The position numbers and the translations under genes are program-made. Positions 37,100 through 49,300 of a DNA stretch of 64,000 bases are shown here, piece after piece. This DNA is from Paralvinella palmiformis (Eukaryota; Annelida; Polychaeta; Terebellida; Alvinellidae), in the NCBI GenBank assembly GCA_025642065.1, contig JAODUP010001357.1, positions 38,501 to 102,500 of the forward strand, written 5' to 3'. A model generated the notes under the pieces. The model saw only the letters and a program-made list of their open reading frames with translations, was not told where the DNA came from and did not search any database. Every line of letters starts with the position of its first letter. The first letter of the stretch is position 1.

Positions 37100-37259
37100 T
37101 GCACCCAGCAATGCCGGATTAACAAGAACAAAAATTAGCGTGGTATACCCGGCTGCTGGGTAAGCAGTATCCGATCCTTTTCTTCGGGACTCTGATGCCG
37201 GATGAATAAGACCGTTTTCTATCGTTCGGGACCCGGCTGCCGTGTAAATAATACCAGCC
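37100..37259 (-). repeat. Candidate right terminal repeat of the large MULE region
   Basis: On the minus strand it begins GGCTGGTATTATTTACACGG and contains several CCGGCTGC/CCGGCAT submotifs. It resembles the 19843 region in inverted orientation. Confidence 0.35.
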
Positions 37260-37937
37260 ATTTATAAGGATTGTGATGGATCTTATGAGCGACTGACTTC
37301 GTTTCATTAACCCATCTTAAAATATCAGTGGGTCTGCAATTATGGCAAATAAGCAAGTACTTTATATTTTATTATCTCCTGGAAAAGCAACCAAAAAGTA
37401 GAACGTTCCTTTTAGAACATGTTACGTTTAATTAATTTCCACTCTAATTTATAAGACGAACATATTTTATCTAGATTATATATCTAAACGCTCAGTTTAT
37501 TATTCATATTGCTATTAGTTTGTTTTTTATATATATATATATATATGCATTCATACATAGTAACATACCAGCCTAAGTAGTGTTAAATTTACATTCTGGC
37601 TGAGATTATAAATCACCATGTCCTTGGCTATTAATTAACTGTTATTGAAGGCATTGAATCTAACACCGATATGTCATCCACTGATATTAATTTCTCAATG
37701 TGAATATTCATAACATTCACCTACCTAAAATATCGAGAGGGCAACACCAATACCAAGATGAGAAAAAGTTTTGAGTGCTAGAAATCGGCAAATATAACAA
37801 CGGTTTCCTTTCCGCAGGACACAGATGGAGGGCAATAATTTGAGTTTCGGAAAAATTAAATATTAAGAAATTTAATATTTTAATCCAGACAATCATCCCT
37901 TGTAGCATAAACATTATTATCACATCTATATATGTAT

Positions 37938-38013
37938 ATTACCTGAAATTTTCAGGTAATCTGTATTAAATCTCAGTTAGCAATACATGTATTACCTGAA
38001 TATTTCAGGTAAT
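37938..38013 (-). mobile_element. Palindromic MITE-like element, copy 2
   Basis: Inverted copy of the 5186-5261 element. Two ATTACCTGAA...TTCAGGTAAT near-palindromes flank a 25-nt core identical, on the opposite strand, to that of copy 1. Confidence 0.65.
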
Positions 38014-38019
38014 ATACAT

Positions 38020-39180
38020 ATTATTTGATTATACAGATTAACTGTAACATAGACAGACACTTATTAATATTTTCTTGTGATGTATACTTAGTAAATGTTA
38101 TCATACAAATAATAAATAAATGCACAAAAATATATATTACTGTGCACAAGGATTTTATGAAGAATGTTACTCGACTATATTATTTAAATGAGTATCTGTA
38201 CTTGGTGTGTGTGTGTGTGTGCATTCAACATTAAAAGAATTAATAATAAACAATGATCAGTGAAATGGAAAGTCACTCGCATGCATACATACATGTTGAT
38301 GCATACAATGACGCAATGGCATCTTTCCAACACGAGCATGGAATATACACACGTTTTATTACATAAATGAGACACAATCCGGATCTCACAGACAATGACA
38401 TAAACATGGCCCAGAACAACTGGATCTATTGATCAGATAGGAAAATGCAGCGAGTTATCAAACTAGTGAATGTCAGTGTTACGTATTAACATGTAATGTG
38501 GGAGAAACAATTATACAGACCAGCCTATTGAGAGGGGGGATGTATGGTGTGTGCATGTGTGTGACATTAGAATGCAGTCGCCAACATATTTCTATTGGGC
38601 ATCTTTTACCACCACAAATCTAATGTACCAAATGAAAACATCAGACACAGACAACATCAAGACGAGATAATAACACATCCCAAACATGTGAATAAATAAT
38701 GGTCATAATCATCTCAAGACACGCACACACTGACGTATATACAACATTGTGCACGACACACTGATAGAGAGTTCATAATTAATCAAGAACAGTTAAGTTA
38801 TAATAATAGTGTTATATGCACAGTTAATAGGAATTAGATACTAAAATTGGCTCACTTAGAGAAAAGATGTATTTTGATGTCAATGTAAATAGCAGACAAT
38901 GTAATTGTTTTACCATTAAAAATAGGGTACAATGATAGAACTGAAGATATGGTAATTATTGAAAAAATTTAAATAAATGTTTGTAATAAAGCTATGCTAA
39001 TTAATTATAAATGTAAAACTAAACTGGTTAATTCCGAGCAAGGTCATGACAATGATACATCAAAGAATGGGTTATACATTCTCATTTTGGAGATGAAAAC
39101 GAAACCTTTCATGTATAACAGCATCCGGTCTATTACAAAGAATGTAAACAATACATGCAACACACGTCATGGTTAATATG
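38020..39180. other. Non-coding stretch downstream of DERL1
   Basis: Contains a short TG run at 38202-38222. It may include 3' UTR of DERL1 (minus-strand AATAAA near 38354-38359), but transcript extent cannot be read from sequence. Confidence 0.4.
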
Positions 39181-39188
39181 AGCACATC

Positions 39189-39507
39189 CAGAGATGGGGT
39201 CAATTCTGTTTGGTCAATTCCATTTCCACATCAAATTTACCAATTCCAATTCTTATTTATCCACTACTTTTTACCACGAGTAGGTACTCAAAGTACCTAC
39301 TCTGATTTCCTACTTGGAATACCTACTCGAGTAGTTTATATTCCAAGTAGGATTGTCATGGAAGAAATATTTCTGAATTAAAAAATTAAATGGTAAATTA
39401 ATTTTGTCGTTTTAATTTTGGAGCAAACTTCAACTCCAATTTTTTTTCAATTCCAATTGTTTTAAATAAGCAATTCCAATTCTGGAATTTAATTGACCCC
39501 ATGTCTG
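39189..39507. mobile_element. hAT-type MITE, copy 1, with 8-bp target duplication
   Basis: Ends are inverted repeats: CAGAGATGGGGTCAATTC on the left and, on the opposite strand, CAGACATGGGGTCAATTA on the right. The flanks carry a perfect 8-bp duplication AGCACATC at 39181-39188 and 39508-39515, the hAT signature. 319 bp, non-coding. Confidence 0.88.
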
Positions 39508-39881
39508 AGCACATCACACACCCAGAGATATAACTACTATGCTAATAATGTAAACTGACAAGTGTTCTTGACATCATCAAGAGTCAGAGTTTTTCTGTGA
39601 CATCGAGACCTGACTGGTTTGGAAGCAATAACAAGCTGGATGCGGACGGGTAACTGTTTTTACTACAACTGTCTTCTAATAAGTGAATCTGTATTTGATT
39701 TTAAAATGTTTCTGACACTTATTGTCTTCCAACGCCCATTACTGATGGATTTACAGAGGAAAACACAGACACACACATACAGACACTCACACCAAAACAA
39801 AAAACAGGAAGTAAAAACTACCTTGGGGAACAAATGATACACATGAGCAGCCAATCAAACAACAATGGATCAACTAGTCCT

Positions 39882-42800
39882 TTAATTATCCCCCCTTAAT
39901 GTGTGTCCTTGACCCCATCTGTGATGAAGTTCTTGGTTATCATCAACTCGACGTCGACCAGCTGGTGCCATACCAAATCCAGCAACACCACCACGTCTGT
40001 TTGGTAAATATTTGTACCTAGAAAAACATTAATTTGATGTTTAAAATGAGGAAGCTGTGTCAGTAACACACACACAACATTAAAGAATCACACAAAATCT
40101 ACAAATATATTTTGGATGATACATAATATTTATAAAAGTAAATGTATATTTGCAGGAATACATGCATTTTTACTTCCAATCTGCTAAATATAGCTCACAA
40201 ATCGCAACATAAATATGCAATACTTACAAAAACTGTGGTGTTGACAGGAAAACCGTGCCACCAAAATCTTGCGGATACTTGAACATCAGAAAGAAGTAAA
40301 GGTGTCCAACTAGGATTCCTAGCAGCTCGCTAAAGCCTCTGAAATATTATATGTTCAGACATTATCTCAGTGATAGAAAACAGACAATATTCTGTTCTGT
40401 TTATTTTATTTATAATACTTTTCATTGATTCATTTACAATTAAAAACTAGCCAATCTGACCTTTTTTTAACCAAAAACTCCCAGCTTTAGTCTTACGATT
40501 CACCACCAAGCTGTTGTCATGACCCACATAAAAAGATTAACTTCTAATGAAAACGTCAATTGTGTAACCAAAACATTAAGATCCACTCACCCTCCTCTGA
40601 TGATCAAGTTAAAAGCAACGAGTACCCATGGGAGATACATCGCCTGAAATAAAAATTACATTCTACATTTGATAAGTAGACAAAAATATCTGTTTCATCC
40701 ACCATCTCAGAATTTCCATGTATTTCTTTCCACCGCGAAGAGCTCCAAAACAGCAAAAAATCATTATATGGAAAACGAACTTGAGACTACTGCCTATCTT
40801 GCCTCAAAATGTCGGTAGCCTGGCTGGGCTAGTGTTTTTGACTACTCACTAGCCCAAAGACAAAACCCACATGTCTCGGGCATCAGGGCTACTGATTTTT
40901 CCGGTCCTGCCATGTGCATCCACAATATACACCCCAGACATAAAAACAGAATATGCGACACTTCTCAGCTGTGAAGGAGTGCTTGGTGTAAAAAGGAATT
41001 GCACCAGAGATCTGAAATAATACCCAACTGAACTGGAGACAAGTCTCTCTTGCTCTTTAAAGAAGGATACATTTAGACAGAAGATGATGCCATCAATTAC
41101 TCTTCATGGTTTTTATTATAGCCTTATATCTATTGATGGGAGGACTAACCTTAAACTGGGTTCCAAACCAAAACTGGACAATCTGATCTTTGTTGAGCTG
41201 ACACCAAACGTAGAGTACACTTAGAATCATCGGATCCATCAACAACTAAAACACGAATAAAAACAATCAGCTTTTGATGATTATAATAGCAATTAGAACA
41301 GACAGCCCCTCAAAATTTGTTGACGGCTTAAGGTGAAATTTGTTGATGGCTTAAGGTGTGTATGTTCTCTTCCTCTCTGCACTATATAAATATTTTATTA
41401 TCATCAGTATTATTACGGAGCATGAAATAAGCTCATAACCTAAACAAGACATGGGGTCAATCCCAATTTTACTGACACTTTTTTACCTATTACTTTTTAC
41501 CATGAGGAGGTATTCCAAGTTCCTACTTTGAATACCTACTTCAAGTAGTTTATATTCCAAGTAGGATTGTCATGGAAGAAATATTTCTAAATAAAAAATT
41601 TAAGTGATAAATTAATTTGTGGATTTAATTTGTTTTGTAGAAAACTTCAATTCCAAATTTATCAATTCCAATTCTTTTAAATAATCAATTCCAAAATTGA
41701 CCCATGTCTGACCTAAACTAGCTATCAGGGCTGGTATAGTCTGATTAATACCATACTTGGCCCATTAATTGGTATTATTACTATTATAATTGTATTATAG
41801 AAAATATAACACAGGACATAGACTCATAACACCAATTTACCTACCATTATTTCAGCCATGAAACCAACAATCTGCGATGATGAGTTAAGTAACACATACT
41901 AAGAGACTCGTATAAACCAGTATTGTACATAAATGATAAACACAGATATGAAGAGCGCGAGGATTAGACAACCTAACTTAACATCACGGCCTACTGCAAC
42001 GGCAATAAAAGGATACAACCAAGCAAAGCCAGTTGAAGATGAGCATAAACAGATAATCTGCAGGTCTTCCATCAAATATACCTAGAGATACAAAAATAAC
42101 AATTCTTTAGAACTGATTAAAACACCTGATATTAACCAGTGTGGTTTTTAGTTGAAACCAAAATGCAGAAAAATAGCCCAGTGAAAATGTTTGGCTGTAT
42201 ACCAAAATTGGCTTAATTATATTGGGGTATTATTCAATTTTTAATGACTTCCTCAAGTCACATACCAAGGGTCTTCTTGTTTAGATGTGTCAAAAGAGCA
42301 AGGAAACCCAAATCTCTTTTTGTGTTCTTACATGCATATTACTTTGGGTGTTACTATACAGCACCTTTGAATGGGTCCAGCTAGCAAGGGCCCTTTATTA
42401 AGATTACATTATTTTTTGTATTACACAGTAGACCAATTTAATTCAACCTGTTTTAGAAAGATTACAGCTTTTCTTCCTAGTCCAAGATTTTATAACTTTT
42501 GATTAGCTTTCTTGCATTTTGGTTAAATTGTTGTGTACATTATTTTAACTTTGATGGCACCATGACAACATTACTTATGATAAGGTACACACACACACAG
42601 ATACATATATTCAAAATCAACCACAGGCACACATTACCTGTTTCAAGTCTGGTTGAGTATGAGTACAGAAAATATAGATTAATTAAGTAGTGAAAACCGG
42701 TCTGTGGTGATATTGGGTAGTAAACTAAAGCTGTCAGTGGTCGCCACACCTGAAACGAAAAATAATGTAGACTGGTAACACAGAGTGATGAAAAACATTT

Positions 42801-43150
42801 ACAGCAAGCTTAAGTGTTTACACAGAAATACATGCACACACACTGACACATACATGTTTCAGCTAAATAAAAGTATGTATGAGCTGAAAAACAAAGTACC
42901 AAATGATTTCAAACATAATGTATATTTATGTTGTATGAATCAAATGACAAACATGTTCACTGAATGTTGCATACAAAGTGTATTAACTTACCTGAAAATG
43001 ATAAGCAAACATCTCCCAATGAAGAATCATCGAAAGCGGTGAAACTAGACCTAATTTTCCTATCAGCGGTACAACTACTGATGCTGTAAACCAGCAACGG
43101 GACACCAGAGGAATGCCCCTATACCAGTCTCCAAAATCATTTGAAGCCAT
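39882..43150 (-). CDS. DERL1: Derlin-1, complete, eight exons
   Basis: A rhomboid-like pseudoprotease of the ER membrane that helps retrotranslocate misfolded proteins for p97-driven ERAD. Exons: 42992-43150, 42638-42749, 42020-42081, 41845-41871, 41150-41245, 40591-40643, 40228-40338, 39882-40017. All GT-AG with matching phases; 756 nt, 251 aa, the length I recall for human Derlin-1. Visible: N-terminal DWYRGIPLVSRCW; the derlin WR motif at residues 55-56; FDGRPADYLFML; DPMILSVLYVWCQLN; the GILVG (GxxxG) motif at 177-181 of a late membrane helix; C-terminal RRGGVAGFG; and a p97-binding SHP-like WGQGHTL near the end. Start chosen as MASNDFGDW because an acceptor-like TTTTTAG lies just upstream, suggesting a 5' UTR intron; an upstream in-frame ATG at 43195 is less likely. 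Introns carry a hAT MITE and another repeat. Confidence 0.95.
40738..40920. repeat. Interspersed repeat, copy 1
   Basis: About 180 bp similar to 60938-61110, same orientation. Shared words include AGAGCTCCAAAA, CTTGCCTCAAAATGTC, GACTACTCACTAGCCCAAAG and GATTTTTCC. It lies in DERL1 intron 5. Class unknown. Confidence 0.75.
41313..41358. repeat. 23-bp tandem duplication
   Basis: Two adjacent copies of AAATTTGTTGACGGCTTAAG plus GTG, one base different. Confidence 0.85.
41446..41710. mobile_element. hAT-type MITE, copy 2, in DERL1 intron 4
   Basis: Same family as 39189-39507, with long shared internal stretches such as AGTTTATATTCCAAGTAGGA. Ends AAGACATGGGGTC and, opposite, CAGACATGGG. A perfect 8-bp duplication ACCTAAAC flanks it at 41438-41445 and 41711-41718. 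Confidence 0.88.
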
Positions 43151-43154
43151 GACG

Positions 43155-45366
43155 GCTGATTCACCAGCAACCTTGGCCACTAAAAATAAAGACATCTGAG
43201 TTTAACTATTTAATGCCAAATGCTGAAGTGTTACAATTGCAAATGTGATGTTCATTTAAATGTTTGTATAGCAAAAACATCTCCCTGCTCTCTCTATATA
43301 TATACATAATATAATTTTATTTATTATCAATAATCAGAAATTGTAATCATATAATAATGGGAGGTTTTAGCAAGTTTAATGTGTGTTTATTTTTATTACA
43401 ATTTAAAAGTGCACTGAATGCTTACATTTATTTCAATATATACATGCAGGTTGTGAAGTTAAGTACCAGCTCTGCACTTACATACTCGTGTATAAGTCGC
43501 ACTTTTTATACTCTGAAACTGACACTAAAATTGAGTCTATATAATCCAATACATCTAAGTTTACAAGACTGACAGTTCCAAGAGCATAGTAAAGACAAAT
43601 TATCCTAAAATAAAAGTGATACAAGTAGAATGAAGAAACAGGGAATTGCATTTTTTCATTAATTTGATCATTCTTAGCTTAAATAATGCATGCATGCATG
43701 GTCATGAAGGACTGGTGGGGTCAAGTGAAAGCCACCATTGGACAAGTGATTCTTACATTTTCGTGTCTGAAAGGGCAGGTCCATTTTTTCCAGCATAAAA
43801 TCATACAGTCAACCACAGTATACAAAACACATGCTTATCATCATCATCACATTTCACAAGTGATAATAAAAACTGCTGTCAAACGTACTCTTCAGCAGAT
43901 ACACACAATATAATAGGAAGGTTTTTTTAGATGGCAAACAGTGAAAACCCTTTGATATTTGTGTGTGGGTCAGCAATGATACAACCACTTTTCATTGGCC
44001 ACTGATGCAACACCCACTGTTGACCAATCATGCGTTATGTTTTTCCAGAGACCTTGTCGCATATTGAGGTCTTCTCTCTGCTTATATCAGAATTAACCCT
44101 CTGTATGGGACTTGTCTTGTGAATTACATGCATTTGTATCTGTTGTACACACAAGATAGAAGCAGGTGAATATCAATATAATTTTGCCAGGTAGGTGAAA
44201 ATCATACTCCACCTGCCTACACTGTAACCCTATAGTACAGGTAGTAGATCTACAGGACAGGTGACTTCAAAAATTAATGTCTGTACCTGGAAAGTATTAC
44301 TTATTTAAATTAATGTATGGCAATTTAATCATAATCGAGTGATAATGCTATTTTTTCTATGTTTACTTATTCTACATGCTTTGAGTAACTATTACTATGC
44401 TGCTATGCAAGACTAAGGACTGACCTATGTGTAGTATGTCCAGTTGAACTGAGACCTGTGCTGTGTCAACAGGAACAATCTTCGACTATTTTCGACTAGT
44501 AGTAGAGTCTAATCTATAGATCTAATCTATCATTCTATATATATCTGTGACGGGTCTAGCTTCTACTAGCTCTAGGCCTAGCCGTAGTCCCGGCGGTAGG
44601 GGGACGAGTCGGCATAATCTAATGATTATCTACTTAGACTAATATAATGACCCAACAAAGTAATAAGCAAGCGATAAATACTCTGATGGTTTATGCATAA
44701 ATTCTTATACTTACACAATGTTGATAAAGAACAATTGACAATTCACCGCAAGTACCAAATATTTACCAGATCTATGTTATAAACCTGACGTGTCTTAAAA
44801 CAGGAAATTGACGGTGTTATAATTTGTTAGACTGTAACACGATTCTCAGGGGGCGCCACTTTTACTAATAAATTTCTTGGAAGTCTCTTCTGGGTGCGTG
44901 CCTAGTTAATTTTGGTTGATTTGCATTTATCTAAGTGCTGTTACAGGTTATATCCAGTACAATTAATCAATTATTCAATAACAATGTGTGCGCGCACGTA
45001 AGTTTATGTATGATTGTTTGCAGTGAATGTATTTATTATTTATCCACTTTAAAGCCTATTTAATTACAGTTTCATAAAGGATTACAAATTGTTTCGTCGC
45101 CACTATCACTTCGTCGTCCCCAAAAAAGGCGTTTCGTCGTCAACTCAAAATCGTAGCAGCGATAATTCATAGATATCTAAGTATCAATTGACAAAAAATG
45201 GGACAAGAACGTAAAAACTGAATAAAATGGTTTAATAAAGGAAGTACAAGCAAAAAATATATATACTACTCATAGGCTACATATATAAGAAAACACATAT
45301 TAAGCTAAATGAAATGATTTAAAAGAAAAAGTAACAACATATATACATATATATTCAAAAGTATTA

Positions 45367-45409
<43 letters not shown>

Positions 45410-45710
45410 CCATTGATTGATAAGTGCACACCGTTTCAACAATTCCCTAGCCGAGATATCCCCATCTATTATCTCGGACGATGATTTCGTGATACTTGTG
45501 ATTTGTTGAAGTTCGTTGTTAGCTGTTTGTTATAATTACTGATAATCATTTTAATATTTCCAGTTGCAACAGATATTGGATATGTTAGTATTCATAATAT
45601 ATATAGACATACTGGTCTGCTTATAAATAAACCATTCCTATCCTCTGTATAACGCACACACACATGCACGCACTCATTGACGCACATACAACCTATTAAT
45701 TGTAGTCATG

Positions 45711-45747
<37 letters not shown>

Positions 45748-46385
45748 CTATTTGAAAGTATACAAAGTAATTAACATTTTTCTGTATTCCTAAAGTATAA
45801 ACTCGAGTTTTGTTTGTTTGACATATATCCTTTAAACACTTAGCGAACATTCTCTTGTTTCATCCATCTGCATGGAGACGTTTCTGAAAGCTGCCAAGAT
45901 TGAATTCGATGCATGAAGTAAAGTTAATTGTCTTCTAAGAGGTTGATAAACACACACACACACACACACATTATATTGAGCTAAAACAACTTAACTATGT
46001 CTTTTCCGAGTTTTCTTTTAGTGTGCGTGCGGGCGCGCGCATGTGTGAGTGTGGATAATTACATGTTTCGGATTAAAATCAGTGAACATCTCAATTATTA
46101 AGCAAGATCACAATGGAAATAAATCTTGTATTAACAAATTTAATTATAGCATTACACACCAGAAGGCCAAAATACTGGATGTGAAGATAAACCTGTCTCA
46201 GTGTCTGTTATATATTTTCTCTCTCCGTCCGGTAATCAGACCGGGGGATAAATAATGACAAAGTTAATGAACTTCCGGTTTGTCTCGTTCTAAACTGGAG
46301 CGCCATATTGAAACAAATGTTCCGTTTCGATATAAACAAAATCGAATTTCTGTCAGGCCAAGGATTTAGTTCTTGTCGGACAGCA
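43155..46385. promoter_or_regulatory. Shared divergent intergenic region DERL1 / TBC1D31
   Basis: The 3.2 kb between the two start codons should hold both promoters. I see no clear TATA box. It contains AT and AC microsatellites (45371-45405, 45714-45743, 45952-45970) and a CTAG-rich patch at 44490-44590. At least one 5' non-coding exon of DERL1 probably lies here. Confidence 0.45.
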
Positions 46386-46390
46386 CCAGA

Positions 46391-49300
46391 ATGATGCAAA
46401 ATTTGGATGTATGTAAAAAGGAGTCGGGAAAAATATGGCATCGGAAACCTTCTCCGACTGACGAAGGGTAATTCTTCATCTATTCATTTTTACTATTTTA
46501 TTGACAAGTCTAATCTTGTTAAATTTTGAACCCGATTCTGCAGATATGTCAGATGTCAGTATGTGTCAAAAAATTTCAAAGTTCATGTTTGCAAAAGAAA
46601 GTGTTTTCATTGTAAAGGACGTGGTGGGAAGATTCGAAAGAAAGCTATCTGATAGAGCAGATATTAGATAAGAATTTTGTGACAATTATTATGAATCCGG
46701 AAGGTGGTAATTTTTTCAAAATGGTCATAAAGCTTCAATTTGTGGCTCATTGGATAGGTCTTGTCATAACTAAAAGGTTTATGAACATCATAAATCATCA
46801 AATAATTGTATCACTGACCTGTTTTCATCATTTGTGTAATGTAATATTTATGTATAACACATTAAAATAAATATGTATCAAGTTATCCTCCTATTTTTCA
46901 GAAATAAGCCTTATATTATAAGGCTGCAAAATTTGCAAGTTTGTTTATTTCAGGACGGTCCAAAGTGAGAAATGGTTAAATTTTCAAATTAGTCGTAGAA
47001 CATCAATTTTGTTTCATTAGGTAGGTCTTGAAGAGGCTAATAAGTAAATATAAAATTTGACAAGGTTTTCTTAGATTATTTAGGAAATATATACCTCAAT
47101 TAGTCAATAGGGTAGAAAATGACCACTGTAAGGTCCAATGCATATATTTTTAATCCACATGCATAAAAAAATCAACATATAGTGAAAAAGAAGTTGTGCT
47201 GTTATATATTTTATAAAGAAATTAACTCCAATAGAATATGTTTTATGATTAGAATGTAGTTATATATACAGTGACAAATGTGATGAATTATTTTTTAAGC
47301 GAGACAGACAAATCCAATGGAAAAGACGACCTTGCATTGATGCAATTTTAATGTTGGACATAATCCATGGTCTCATTAAATCATGCATCAATTGTTTTAT
47401 GTACATCTAACAAATTAAAATGCAAATAATCACGAACACAATGCAACTTTATCCCAAAAAATTGCCTTTCAGTGTTTTATCTTAGGCCAGCAAACTTGAA
47501 CCAAGCAACTTTTTTTAAACAAATGTTTATTCTCTATTACATCTTAAATATTTACAATGTGCACAAAATATAGTCAAATATAATATCTATGTATATTATT
47601 ATGCATATATCATACATAAAATAGGATGGGGACACCTCCATGGTCTAGCAGTAGCGTGTTGGACCACAGATCATTACCACCAGGGTTCGAATCTCAGCAT
47701 GGGCATATATCGCTTCATTACCTTTGGAGGTCGCTCATGTGCACAAAAGTGGCCGTAAAACATCAATCATCATCATCAACATAAAATAGGATGGATGGGC
47801 TAAATTAGGCATAGATTTGATTCGATTGTATAACAACCTAAACATGTTGAGCTGACCCTACGAGATTTTACACTCGGGGACCTCTGGGTTTTTTCCCATT
47901 GCATAGCATGGATAGTTTCGCATCAAAAACTAAACTTATACCATTAAATAGAAAAAGTGGTGGTTTCCCTTGTCTAGCTCAATTATTAATAGTTGTATTA
48001 TTGCAGTTTAGATTTAAAAGTGATCACAAACTAGGTTAGTTTCATATTTTCATAGGGAAACCAGCATATTTAGAAAGAGTGGAATATTGGTAACAACATG
48101 GCTAGCTTCCTTTGTTAATAGGTATTGCCAAGGCCATGTGCAAAGAAGGTATACAGACCCCTATAGTGGACCATTTTGTGAAAAAAAATTGCGCTTTGTT
48201 TCTGGCCTGTTTTTGACATAACATCATTTAACAATTATATCCCCAATTTCAAAACAAATTAAATTAGAGGATAGAGCTATATGCATTCTATTTAATTGTT
48301 TAATATATAGTTATTACGTGAAATATTAAGGCAACCACAAGCAAATCAAAAATAACTTTCATCTCACAAGTCACTTTTCCTTACGCCCATTTAATATTCG
48401 CGGTGTAACGACGCCCCTACTTGAAAATCATTCTGTGTGAGTCACTGAGTGTGTCGTTTCGATGCTTGTGATATTTTTTCAATACTTTAGTGTAGCTTTT
48501 AGTGCTAAATAAACAATGTAACCTCTCAATTACTTCCTTATATCATTAGGTAGCTTATTAAAGCTCAAACAAAGCATCTAAAGTAGACATTTCGGGTCAG
48601 GTGACCTCCAATGTTGACAAACACATTTAAGCGAGCACTTAGAAATATTTCCCACCTACCCGTAAATTTTGAGTCATATCCCATTCAGTTTTTAAGATAA
48701 TAAAATAAAATTGGTATCTATAAAGCTAAGAAACACATATCTGATTATTATATTGTATTTGACATAACAACCCAATCATCCAATGTGAGGAGTTATTATG
48801 ATAAAACATCGACATCATTTCACTACATTTGCGCAATGGTCGCTTGACAAGGGAACTGGACACCTCACCCTCTTGGACATCTCGCCCCTGGTAAAATAAG
48901 ACACCTTGCCCCCAAGACACTTCGCCCTCTTGGACATTTCGCCCTCATTGAAAATATTATTTATGTATTTATTAACCTCCATGATTGGAGAAGGAACAAA
49001 CATGCAAAGAACAGTTATTATATATAATGGGGGCATTTGGTCTAATGTTCAATTGGATATTTATTAAATATGTTTCTGACTCACTTTCACCTGATTGAAC
49101 TAATGTATTGTTCATTTCTGTTCTGCATTATTAGTGAACAAAATATATACTATACTATAACTATTATTAGACTTAAATTCATTGATTAAGATCAACAGCT
49201 TATTTTGTTAAACTATGTTATAAATATTCATAAAATAGGTGAAATCTTATGCTACAAAATGACTTTGTTCAGCTACAGTGTGTCGTGATTGATTTTGAGA

